NCBI GenBank assembly: GCA_041739465.1
Contig: JBGSNX010000015.1
Coordinates: 1-29,928 of the forward strand
DNA length: 29,928 nt
Direction of reading: 5' to 3'
Source: BOKV01 sp041739465
Lineage (GTDB): Bacteria > Pseudomonadota > Alphaproteobacteria > Rhizobiales > Rhizobiaceae
The notes beneath the pieces are model-generated. The model ran no database searches. It was not told where the DNA came from and was given only the letters and a program-made list of their open reading frames with translations. The translations under genes and the position numbers were made by a program. Positions 1 to 7,421 of this stretch are shown in pieces (position 1 is the first letter of the stretch; each line of letters begins with the position of its first letter).

Positions 1-1
1 A

Positions 2-652
2 ACGCCGTTTTACCCGCGCTCGCCCTATGCGGCTGCGAAAATCTACGCCTACTGGATCACGGTGAATTACCGGGAAGCCTATGGCATGCACGCTTCCAAC
101 GGCATCCTCTTCAACCATGAAAGCCCCTTGCGCGGCGAAACCTTCGTAACCCGCAAGATCACCCGCGCCGTTGCCGCCATTTCAAGCGGGGTGCAAGAAA
201 AGCTGTACCTTGGCAACATCGACGCAAAGCGCGATTGGGGACATGCACGCGATTATGTCGAGGGCATGTGGAAAATGCTGCAGCGCGACGAGCCCGATGA
301 TTTTGTGCTGGCCACCGGGGAAACCAGAACCGTTCGCGAATTTGTCGATGCAGCTTTTGCGGAAGTCGGGACGAAAATTGTCTGGAAGGGCAGTGGCGTT
401 GACGAAACCGGACACGATGAAAAAACCGGGCGTGTGCTGGTCGAGATAGATCCGCGCTATTTCCGGCCGACGGAAGTCGAACTTTTGATCGGGGATCCGA
501 CAAAGGCGCGAGAAAAGCTGGGTTGGGTGGCAACAACGCCCTTTTCGCAGATGGTCGCCGAGATGGTGCAAAGCGATCTGAAAACGCTCAAGGATGAGAC
601 CGGCCTTCGCCGCCCCGATGAGGAACGCGGCCTTAAGGTCAGCGGACAATAA
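2..652 (+). CDS. gmd: GDP-mannose 4,6-dehydratase, C-terminal part (5' end outside window)
   Basis: Converts GDP-D-mannose to GDP-4-keto-6-deoxy-D-mannose in the cytoplasm, the first step to GDP-L-fucose and other GDP-6-deoxyhexoses. The frame is open from base 2, so the gene starts upstream of the window; about 216 residues remain of a family that is normally about 350-360. Visible family signatures are the catalytic YxxxK in SPYAAAKIYAYW (Tyr and Lys at visible residues 9 and 13), then NGILFNHESPLRGETFVTRKI and the RDWGHARDYV block typical of Gmd. An in-frame GTG at 62 lies after the catalytic Tyr/Lys and cannot be the true start. The partner fcl lies at 4294, so the GDP-fucose pathway is complete here. 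Family assignment is firm; only the truncation by the window edge is notable. Confidence 0.96.
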   Translation, partial: TPFYPRSPYAAAKIYAYWITVNYREAYGMHASNGILFNHESPLRGETFVTRKITRAVAAISSGVQEKLYLGNIDAKRDWGHARDYVEGMWKMLQRDEPDDFVLATGETRTVREFVDAAFAEVGTKIVWKGSGVDETGHDEKTGRVLVEIDPRYFRPTEVELLIGDPTKAREKLGWVATTPFSQMVAEMVQSDLKTLKDETGLRRPDEERGLKVSGQ

Positions 653-688
653 GGTGGTGGCTGTTCCAAAACCCGCAGTCAGGTCGCA

Positions 689-1633
689 ATGCCTGTCATA
701 AGCGTAACTGGTGCCAATGGTTTTATCGGGGCTCCACTTTTGCGGTTTTTGGTTGGCCGTGGTGAAACCGTGCTGCCGATTGTGCGCCCTGGAAGGGTTC
801 TTGAAGGATTCCCCGCTTTGCGCCATGTCTCGCGCATTGATGATCCTGCGGACTGGTCCCGATGCTTTTCCGGTGCCGACGCTGTGGTCCACCTGCTTTC
901 GCTAGCGCATGACAATCATTCGCCGGCAGCTATTGAACAGGTCAACCACCATGGGGCAGTTGCAGCGGCAAAAGGCGCGATTATTGCCGGCGTAAAGCGC
1001 TTTGTGTTTGTGTCGACGGCCCATGTTTATGGCGTGAACTGGAGCAGGGATGTTGTTTCGGACGACAGCCCTCGCAACCCACACTCGGCCTATGCTGCCT
1101 CCAAATGCAGGGCGGAAGATGCATTGCTTGCCCTTGTCGATAGTTTCCCGCGTGGTCTGGTGATCTTGCGCCCGCCGCTCGTCTATGGCGAAAACCCGAA
1201 AGGCAACATCCTGAAGCTGGTTCGCGCCCTTCATCGAGGATTTCCACTGCCGTTTGCCTCCCTGCGCAACAACAAGCGTTCGATGATTGACTTGCGCAAC
1301 TTTCACGATGCAATCCATGCAGCAGTGCGATCAGACAAATCCGGTGCCTATGTCGTTTGCGATGCTGAACCCGTTTCAATTCCTGAGATGGTCGCAGCTT
1401 TGGCACGCGGAGCTGGGACAGTTCCATGGATGCTGCCATTTCCAGCGGCCGCTTATGCTGCCATGTCCCGCTTGCCGCTTGTTGGCGCGCTGGTAGGCAA
1501 GATGACCGGCCCGCTTGTCTATGATTGCTCACGCTTTCGCGAAGATTTTCAGTGGACTCCCAGGCATGTTGCAGCAGAAGGCCTTAGCCTTGCTGCAGCG
1601 TCAGTTCACTGGCAATCCGGTGCCTTGAATTGA
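689..1633 (+). CDS. NAD(P)-dependent epimerase/dehydratase, WreQ/WbpV-like 4-reductase candidate
   Basis: Extended short-chain dehydrogenase of 314 residues. The Rossmann motif TGANGFIG is at residues 7-14, the catalytic Ser/Thr lies in FVSTAHVYG near residue 109, and the YxxxK is Tyr135/Lys139 (AYAASK). Family members beside a 4,6-dehydratase and an initiating sugar-phosphate transferase (WreQ of R. etli, WbpV of Pseudomonas) reduce the 4-keto group to give N-acetylquinovosamine. The dehydratase (2393) and transferase (3590) are both close by here, which supports that role by context. A simple UDP-sugar 4-epimerase remains possible. The ATG start has a short AGG about 5 bases upstream and sits 36 bp after gmd. 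Confidence 0.8.
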   Translation: MPVISVTGANGFIGAPLLRFLVGRGETVLPIVRPGRVLEGFPALRHVSRIDDPADWSRCFSGADAVVHLLSLAHDNHSPAAIEQVNHHGAVAAAKGAIIAGVKRFVFVSTAHVYGVNWSRDVVSDDSPRNPHSAYAASKCRAEDALLALVDSFPRGLVILRPPLVYGENPKGNILKLVRALHRGFPLPFASLRNNKRSMIDLRNFHDAIHAAVRSDKSGAYVVCDAEPVSIPEMVAALARGAGTVPWMLPFPAAAYAAMSRLPLVGALVGKMTGPLVYDCSRFREDFQWTPRHVAAEGLSLAAASVHWQSGALN

Positions 1634-1646
1634 TGTGCGTTTGCCG

Positions 1647-2396
1647 ATGAAAATTTCAGTCATCACTGTTTGCAGGAATGTCGAAGGCACCATTCGAAAC
1701 ACGCTCGACTCGTTCTTTGCCCAGGACCATGCCGAAAAGGAACTTGTGGTTGTTGACGGTTGCTCCACCGACAGAACCCTTGAAATCCTTGCAGAATATC
1801 AAGGTCGCGAACTTTCGCTTTTGTCAGAGCCTGACAAGGGTATTTACGATGCACTCAACAAGGGCTTGAGGCGATATTCAGGAGATGCTGTCGGGGCTCT
1901 GAATGCAGATGACGCATTTCACGACCCGTTTGTGCTTTCGCGAATTGCAGAGGCTTTGGCAGTCAATGAAACCGCATTTGGCAATCTGGATTTTGTGAAC
2001 AACCACGCTGAGAAGAAGGTGGTCCGCAAGTGGCGGGGCAGCAAATGGCCAGCCAAGGGTTTCAGATCAGGCTGGATGCCTGCCCATCCCACTTTCTACG
2101 CGCGTCGCGAGATTGTGGAGAAGGTCGGCTTGTTTGACCCCTCCTACAAGATAGCAGCCGACTACGACTGGATGTTGCGGGTGCTGGAATTCCACGCCCG
2201 CTCATCAACCCACATTGATGCCGTGCTGGTTGACATGATGGTTGGCGGCGTAAGCACGGCCAATTTCAAGTCCAGCATCACCATTGCAACAGAGTGCCTG
2301 AGGTCTCGCCAAAAATGGCTGGATTCGGGAATTGTTGATTGGGCGCTTTTTGCCAAGCCACTTCGTCAATCCCTTCAACTCGTTGTGCCGCGATGA
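1647..2396 (+). CDS. GT2 family glycosyltransferase (WcaE/WfgS-like)
   Basis: Inverting GT-A fold glycosyltransferase of 249 residues that transfers a sugar from a nucleotide donor to the lipid-linked oligosaccharide at the cytoplasmic face. It starts with the usual strand MKISVITVCRN, has VVVDGCSTD at residues 34-42 and the metal-binding DxD-type block LNADD at 85-89. No membrane segment is seen, so it is probably a soluble or peripheral protein. The ATG at 1647 is preferred over the in-frame GTG at 1635 because family members begin exactly at this beta strand. The stop overlaps the next start (ATGA). Donor and acceptor cannot be read from the sequence; its position inside the initiation module suggests an early transfer. 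Confidence 0.9.
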   Translation: MKISVITVCRNVEGTIRNTLDSFFAQDHAEKELVVVDGCSTDRTLEILAEYQGRELSLLSEPDKGIYDALNKGLRRYSGDAVGALNADDAFHDPFVLSRIAEALAVNETAFGNLDFVNNHAEKKVVRKWRGSKWPAKGFRSGWMPAHPTFYARREIVEKVGLFDPSYKIAADYDWMLRVLEFHARSSTHIDAVLVDMMVGGVSTANFKSSITIATECLRSRQKWLDSGIVDWALFAKPLRQSLQLVVPR

Positions 2397-3586
2397 ATAT
2401 CAATCAGATTATTGGTCGCGAGCGGCGCTTGTTCGCCGCTGACATCGAAGCGAACCAAGCGCAGATAAACGATGCTGTTAGGGGGTCGCGCATCTTGCTG
2501 TTTGGTGGCGCAGGTTCGATCGGCAAGGAAGTTGCCTCGTTGCTGTACAGTTACAATCCGGCAGCCCTTCATGTCGTTGACATCAGCGAAAACAATTTGG
2601 TTGAGCTCGTGCGCACCATCCGCAGCGGCATCGGCTACATGGACTGCGAGACGCGCTTTTTTCCGCTGGAAATGGATGGCTGCGAAATAGACGCCTTTCT
2701 GGCAACGCAAGCCCCTTACGACTATGTGCTCAACCTTGCCGCCATGAAACATGTGCGTTCCGAGAAGGATGCCTATTCGCTCATGCGGCTGGTACGCACA
2801 AACGTTCTGGACACGCTTGCGACCTTGAAACGGGCAAAGGTCTGGAAAGCACGCAAGTATTTTGCTGTTTCGACCGACAAGGCAAAGAACCCGGCCAATT
2901 TGATGGGTGCAAGTAAGCGGATCATGGAAGACGTTCTGTTTGCGCAACCCGGTCAAACCGCGGTGTCAACAGCCCGCTTTGCCAATGTCGCATTTTCCGA
3001 TGGCAGTTTGTTGCATGGTTTTCGACAACGCCTTGCCTTGCAGCAACCAATCAGTGCGCCAAGGGATGTCCGGCGCTATTTCGTTACCGGCGCCGAATCG
3101 GGTGACCTGTGCCTGGCGTCTCTCGTCCTCGGCGCAGACCGCGAAATATTCTTCCCCAAACTCGAGGCAGACCTTGAGCTGCGCACTTTTTCGGAAATCG
3201 CCGTCCGGTTCCTTGAGGCTAACGGTTATGAGCCCTTCGAGGTCTCGTCCGAGGACGAGGCGCGCGAGCGGACTGCAGAACTGATTAGCACCCGACGCTG
3301 GCCCTGTTATTTCTTTGCCAGCGACACCTCCGGTGAAAAGCCGTTCGAGGAGTTTTACTCAGACACCGATCAGGTGGATTGGTCGCGCCTGGCTGACGTT
3401 GGAATCATTCGCGCGCCTGCGCTCGATGACGCGCAAACAAGCCGCGCTCACCGTTTCATCGAAACGATCATGGCAATGCGCAAGCAAGGACGGTGGGAGC
3501 GTGCCGAATTGGTCAATGCAATTGTGGAGGCGTGCCCGGAGCTTGCCCATGTCGAAACTGGCAAATACCTTGATGACCGGATGTAA
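2393..3586 (+). CDS. UDP-N-acetylglucosamine 4,6-dehydratase-like protein (CapD/FlaA1 type, short form; WreV-like)
   Basis: Soluble short-form member (397 residues) of the polysaccharide biosynthesis CapD family, predicted to convert UDP-GlcNAc to its 4-keto-6-deoxy form. GGAGSIG at residues 38-44 binds the nucleotide; LNLAAMKHVRSEKD near 114-126 is a family signature. The catalytic stretch has Ser160, Asp162, Lys163 and MGASK at 171-175: Met replaces the Tyr of the classical YxxxK, as in the WbpM/PglF branch. There are no N-terminal membrane helices, unlike WbpM. The ATG at 2393 overlaps the preceding stop and is preferred over an upstream TTG at 2339. With the reductase at 689 and transferase at 3590 it forms an N-acetylquinovosamine-type initiation set. 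The C-terminal 120 residues or so are less conserved and unassigned. Confidence 0.85.
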   Translation: MNINQIIGRERRLFAADIEANQAQINDAVRGSRILLFGGAGSIGKEVASLLYSYNPAALHVVDISENNLVELVRTIRSGIGYMDCETRFFPLEMDGCEIDAFLATQAPYDYVLNLAAMKHVRSEKDAYSLMRLVRTNVLDTLATLKRAKVWKARKYFAVSTDKAKNPANLMGASKRIMEDVLFAQPGQTAVSTARFANVAFSDGSLLHGFRQRLALQQPISAPRDVRRYFVTGAESGDLCLASLVLGADREIFFPKLEADLELRTFSEIAVRFLEANGYEPFEVSSEDEARERTAELISTRRWPCYFFASDTSGEKPFEEFYSDTDQVDWSRLADVGIIRAPALDDAQTSRAHRFIETIMAMRKQGRWERAELVNAIVEACPELAHVETGKYLDDRM

Positions 3587-3589
3587 GGC

Positions 3590-4297
3590 GTGAAGCGGGC
3601 TTTTGATATTTTGGCTTCGGCCATCGCAATTCTGGTGCTTTCGCCTTTGCTTTTGCCGGTGATGCTGGCTTTGCGGTTTTCTGGCGAAGGCGAAGTTTTC
3701 TACCGGCAGCAGCGTATCGGTCGGGGAGGAAAACCTTTCTCCATTCTGAAATTTGCGACCATGCTCAAGGACAGCCCGAACATGCCGGGCGGCGACATCA
3801 CCACAGGCAAGGATCCGCGTATTTTGCCGATGGGCAAGTTTCTGCGAGACACAAAAATCAATGAACTGCCCCAACTCTTCAACGTGGTGCGTGGCGAGAT
3901 GAGCCTCATCGGCCCTCGACCACTGACGCCCAGGGTTTCGGCCATGTTCCCTCCAGAGCATTGGAAGGCAGTAAACGACATGCGGCCTGGACTATCCGGG
4001 GCCGGGTCCATTCTCTTTCGCAATGAAGAGGCTCTTTTGGCCAATTCGGCTGATCGCATGAGCGATTACGCGCGTCTTGTCGTTCCATACAAATCGCAAT
4101 TGGAAAAATGGTATGCCAAGAATTCCGGGCTGCTGACCGACCTCGCGCTGATTGCCATCACCCTGGCTGTCATAGTCAGGCCGCAGCTCGATGTTCATGC
4201 CCTGTTGAAAGATTTGCCACGTCCGCCCGCGGACCTTGCAGTTGAAATGGCCAAGGTCGCAAAGCAACAATCCAATGCCAGGGAAATGAAAGCGTGA
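3590..4297 (+). CDS. Bacterial sugar transferase, initiating polyprenyl-phosphate sugar-1-phosphate transferase
   Basis: Monotopic phosphoglycosyltransferase of the PglC/WbaP C-terminal domain type (235 residues; the minimal domain is about 200). It links the first sugar-1-phosphate to undecaprenyl phosphate at the inner membrane, starting repeat-unit assembly. Residues 5-28 form the N-terminal hydrophobic re-entrant helix; then EVFYRQQRIGRGGKPF, LKFATM at 53-58, NELPQLFNV at 91-99 and MSLIGPRPL near 104-112. A second hydrophobic stretch near residue 190 is unusual for the minimal form. The usual catalytic Asp-Glu pair appears as Asn91-Glu92. The start is GTG, 3 bp after the dehydratase stop. 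By context the substrate is a UDP-4-keto-6-deoxy-HexNAc or UDP-QuiNAc, as for WreU of R. etli (known from that system, inferred here). Confidence 0.92.
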   Translation: MKRAFDILASAIAILVLSPLLLPVMLALRFSGEGEVFYRQQRIGRGGKPFSILKFATMLKDSPNMPGGDITTGKDPRILPMGKFLRDTKINELPQLFNVVRGEMSLIGPRPLTPRVSAMFPPEHWKAVNDMRPGLSGAGSILFRNEEALLANSADRMSDYARLVVPYKSQLEKWYAKNSGLLTDLALIAITLAVIVRPQLDVHALLKDLPRPPADLAVEMAKVAKQQSNAREMKA

Positions 4298-5235
4298 GGG
4301 ACGCAGTGTTTGAAGTCGCCGGAAAAACTGTCTTTGTCGCCGGCCACCGCGGCATGGTCGGCGGTGCACTGGTTCGCCGGCTTGCCAGTGAAAACTGCCA
4401 ATTGCTGCTGGCAGGCCGCGATGAACTGGACTTGCGTAACCAGGCGCAGGTGGATGCGTGGATGGAGACCAACCGGCCGCAGGTGGTGTTCCTTGCGGCG
4501 GCAAAAGTCGGAGGCATTCACGCCAACAACACCCATCCGGCGGCTTTTCTCTACGAAAACCTGATGATAGAAGCCAATGTGATCCACGATGCATGTCGCA
4601 CTGGCGTCGAGAATCTGGTGTTACTGGTTTCGACCTGCATCTACCCCAAGATGGCACCCCAGCCCATTCCCGAAGAAGCATTGCTGACAGGTCCTCTGGA
4701 GCCGACCAACGAATGGTATGCGATTGCCAAGATCGCCGGGATCAAGCTGTGCCAAGCCTATCGGCGTGAACATGGCTGCGATTTCATCGCGGCCCAGCCC
4801 ACCAACCTGTATGGCCCGGGCGACAATTATGACCTCAATTCCAGCCATGTCTTGCCAGCCTTGCTGCGAAAGGCGCATGAGGCAAAATTGTCCGGTGCGC
4901 CGTCCATGACCGTCTGGGGCTCAGGCACGCCACTGCGTGAATTCCTACATGTCGACGACCTAGCCGACGCCGTGGTTTTTCTTGCGAAAAACTACAGCGG
5001 TGAAGGCCATGTCAATGTCGGCTCGGGCGAAGAAATTTCGATCCGCGGTCTTGCAGAACTCATCTGTGAAACGGTCGGCTTCAAGGGCGAACTGGTATTT
5101 GACGCTTCGAAGCCGGACGGCACTCCAAGAAAGCTCGCCGATGTCACCCTGTTGAAATCGCTTGGCTGGGACCGGGCGCGAGACATCAAGACAGGAGTGA
5201 GGGAAGTGTTTGAAGAGAAGTTTGGTCGTGCGTGA
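4294..5235 (+). CDS. fcl: GDP-L-fucose synthase
   Basis: Bifunctional 3,5-epimerase/4-reductase that turns the Gmd product GDP-4-keto-6-deoxymannose into GDP-L-fucose with NADPH. It has 313 residues, normal for the family. GHRGMVG at residues 17-23 binds the cofactor. The known E. coli catalytic residues map with a constant offset of six: Ser113 and Cys115 (VSTCIYP), Tyr142 and Lys146 (WYAIAK), His185 (SSHVLP). Other family blocks are PTNLYGPGDNYD and FLHVDDLADA. The GTG start overlaps the preceding TGA (GTGA), which fits translational coupling. It completes the fucose pathway begun by gmd at the left edge. Confidence 0.96.
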   Translation: MRDAVFEVAGKTVFVAGHRGMVGGALVRRLASENCQLLLAGRDELDLRNQAQVDAWMETNRPQVVFLAAAKVGGIHANNTHPAAFLYENLMIEANVIHDACRTGVENLVLLVSTCIYPKMAPQPIPEEALLTGPLEPTNEWYAIAKIAGIKLCQAYRREHGCDFIAAQPTNLYGPGDNYDLNSSHVLPALLRKAHEAKLSGAPSMTVWGSGTPLREFLHVDDLADAVVFLAKNYSGEGHVNVGSGEEISIRGLAELICETVGFKGELVFDASKPDGTPRKLADVTLLKSLGWDRARDIKTGVREVFEEKFGRA

Positions 5236-5301
5236 GCCATCGCCTACCAGCCTACATCCATGGGCTGATCACGCAAAGAGACAATTTGGAAGGAAGTTTG
5301 C

Positions 5302-5937
5302 ATGTTTTGGAAGAGCCATTGGACACCAAGGTACATTGTCGCGCGATTGGCTTACATGGTCTATGACCGTAGAAATCCGAACGCCCCATGGCTGACAAAG
5401 TCTGCGATCGACATTCTCGATTCTGCATTGCGACCAACTGACAGAATGCTGGAATTTGGTTCCGGGCGCAGCACCATATGGTTTGCAGAACGGGCAGGTC
5501 ACATCACCAGCGTTGAACACAATTCCGCTTGGCATGCCAAAGTTTCACAACTGTTCAAAGACAAGGGCATCGCCAATGTCGACTATCGACTGGCTGAGAT
5601 CGGCGTCCCTGAGAGGCCGCGCTCTGACGAACCTTACATCGCGGTGGCATCCGAGTTCGCCGACGCATCATTTGACGTAATTCTGGTTGATGGAATGTAC
5701 CGGGGCGATTGCGTCCTTGCTGTCATTTCGAAACTCAAGCCAGGTGGATTGTTGGTCATCGACAACATTCAGTGGTTTCTTCCATCGCGATCAATTTCGC
5801 CTGGGGCGCTGACTTTTGATCAAGGACCCAAAGACCCGGTCTGGAGCTCAGTGTTGGCGAAAATTGGCGGATGGCGAAACTTCTGGACCACAAACGAATT
5901 GAGCGACACCGCGTTCTATCTGAAGCCATGTTCGTGA
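5302..5937 (+). CDS. Class I SAM-dependent methyltransferase-like protein
   Basis: Protein of 211 residues with a recognisable SAM-binding motif I, LEFGSGRST at 50-58, followed by an acidic end of strand 2 (VEHN, 71-74) and a motif-II-like FDVILVDGMYRGD near 124-136 and LKPGGLLVIDN near 145-155. It has no signal peptide, so it probably acts in the cytoplasm on a sugar nucleotide or lipid-linked glycan, most likely as an O-methyltransferase. It is the first of three consecutive methyltransferase genes after fcl. A strong ribosome binding site GGAAGGAAG lies about 6-14 bases before the ATG, across a 66-bp gap. The acceptor sugar is not readable from sequence. Confidence 0.8.
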   Translation: MFWKSHWTPRYIVARLAYMVYDRRNPNAPWLTKSAIDILDSALRPTDRMLEFGSGRSTIWFAERAGHITSVEHNSAWHAKVSQLFKDKGIANVDYRLAEIGVPERPRSDEPYIAVASEFADASFDVILVDGMYRGDCVLAVISKLKPGGLLVIDNIQWFLPSRSISPGALTFDQGPKDPVWSSVLAKIGGWRNFWTTNELSDTAFYLKPCS

Positions 5938-5965
5938 AACCAGCCATCATCAACCGGAATTTTCC

Positions 5966-6757
5966 ATGTCAAGATTAGCAAGTGTGTTGAAGTTGTTCGG
6001 GCTGGACCCTGCAAAAGGCGTGCGAACAGTTTTGGCCCTTCCAGCCTTTCTTCGCAGCAGGCGGGCTTTCCGCGAACTAGCCAAATCAAGTCAAGGCGCG
6101 CGATTTGCTGAAGGAAAGCTTTATCCTGTGCTTGACGATTTGAATGCTGCTGCTGGTGTCGCAACAGGGCATTATTTCCATCAAGACATCTTTGTGGCAC
6201 GGCGCATTTTTGAACACGGCCCGCGCAGGCACATTGATGTGGCCTCTCGCGTTGACGGGTTTGTAGCCCATGTCGCGGTCTTCAGGCAGATAGACGTCGT
6301 TGACATCCGAAAGCTTGAAACATCTGCCCGCAATATCCGTTTCATGCAGGCTGATCTTATGGATCCAGTGACGCTCTTGGAAATCGGCACCGCCGACAGC
6401 GTGTCTTGTCTCCATGCGTTGGAGCATTTTGGGCTTGGTCGGTATGGCGACCCACTCGACTATCATGGCTATCGAAAGGGCCTGCACAATCTGTGCAGCT
6501 TGGTCGAACCAGGTGGCAGGCTGTATGTGAGTGTGCCCATCGGCCCGCAAAGGGTAGAGTTCAATGCGCACCGGGTTTTTGCCTGCAAGACAATTATCGA
6601 AGCCATGCCAGCCGGATTTACTCTGCAAAACATTTCGCATGTGGATGACGCAGGCGATTTGAACGAAGGCAATGGCCCGGATGATGCTCGCATGTCTGAG
6701 AATTTTAGCTGCCATTTTGGCTGCGGTATCTTCGAATACATAAGAAACGCCGACTGA
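5966..6757 (+). CDS. DUF268-type protein, probable glycan methyltransferase
   Basis: Protein of 263 residues matching the DUF268 family by the signature HALEHFGLGRYGDP at residues 150-163 and by PGGRLYVSVPIG followed by FNAHRVF near 182-205. A degenerate SAM-binding strand is visible as HIDVASRVDGF at 89-99, and VVDIRKLE near 111-118 may be the end of strand 2. DUF268 proteins are common in polysaccharide clusters and are treated as methyltransferase-fold enzymes. Substrate unknown; the company of two other methyltransferase genes suggests modification of a fucose or other 6-deoxysugar. The ATG start has only a weak CCGGAA upstream and is 28 bp after the previous stop. Confidence 0.82.
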   Translation: MSRLASVLKLFGLDPAKGVRTVLALPAFLRSRRAFRELAKSSQGARFAEGKLYPVLDDLNAAAGVATGHYFHQDIFVARRIFEHGPRRHIDVASRVDGFVAHVAVFRQIDVVDIRKLETSARNIRFMQADLMDPVTLLEIGTADSVSCLHALEHFGLGRYGDPLDYHGYRKGLHNLCSLVEPGGRLYVSVPIGPQRVEFNAHRVFACKTIIEAMPAGFTLQNISHVDDAGDLNEGNGPDDARMSENFSCHFGCGIFEYIRNAD

Positions 6758-6781
6758 TTTCCGTTCCCAAAAGGCTGCATC

Positions 6782-7393
6782 ATGAACGAACCAAAAACCT
6801 TTCTAGAGCCTTTGGCTGGCTATTTGCTCGACGTTGTTGCCAAATTGCGAAACCGCCCCTTTGTTCCCCATTCATTGACGAAGCTGCACAATTTCAAAAC
6901 GTGCCGCGACCTTACCGGGGCGCACACAGCGATTGAAATAGGCAGTTACAAAGGTGTCACCGCCCGTCGCCTTTCGCGATTGTTCAAGTCGGTTGTTACA
7001 GTTGAAATCGACCCGGCCCTTCACGAGATCGCCAAGAAGAACTGCGCTGATCGACCCAATGTAAGGCTGCTTCTGGGTGATGGCGCCATCCTGCTTCCAC
7101 AAATAGCTGGCGAGGTTTCCAATGCCCTTCTGTTTCTTGACGGACATTTCAGCGGCGGTGCAACAGGAATGGGCGATGAACCTGAGCCGGTGCTGAAGGA
7201 ACTTGATTTGCTTCAGGGTCACATCGAAAATTTTGTCGCTATAGTGGTCGACGATTTCCGGCTTTTTGGTGTGGAGCAGGGATGGCCAAGTAAATCCGAG
7301 GTCATGGCCAAGCTGGAAAGCGTGCTGCCTCAAACTCGGTGGAACCACTTTGTGATGAACGACCAATTTGTTGTTGTTCGACGGCCGCAGTGA
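6782..7393 (+). CDS. Class I SAM-dependent methyltransferase (Methyltransf_24-like)
   Basis: Protein of 203 residues with SAM-binding motif I IEIGSYKGVTA at 51-61, strand 2 ending VTVEIDP at 72-78, LLLGDGAILLP near 97-106 and an active-site-like LFLDGHFSGG near 117-126. The DGxH stretch is typical of the TylF/Methyltransf_24 type of sugar and macrolide O-methyltransferases. It is the third methyltransferase in a row. The ribosome binding site AAAAGG lies 7 bases before the ATG. It probably acts in the cytoplasm on the nascent glycan or its donor; the position methylated cannot be told. Confidence 0.83.
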   Translation: MNEPKTFLEPLAGYLLDVVAKLRNRPFVPHSLTKLHNFKTCRDLTGAHTAIEIGSYKGVTARRLSRLFKSVVTVEIDPALHEIAKKNCADRPNVRLLLGDGAILLPQIAGEVSNALLFLDGHFSGGATGMGDEPEPVLKELDLLQGHIENFVAIVVDDFRLFGVEQGWPSKSEVMAKLESVLPQTRWNHFVMNDQFVVVRRPQ

Positions 7394-7421
7394 ATTGAAC
7401 TCAACGGTCTATCATTTGCCG

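Noticed and set aside
182..892. A 236-codon frame on the - strand over gmd and the following SDR gene
   Set aside because: It crosses two well-supported + strand genes and has no recognisable domain.
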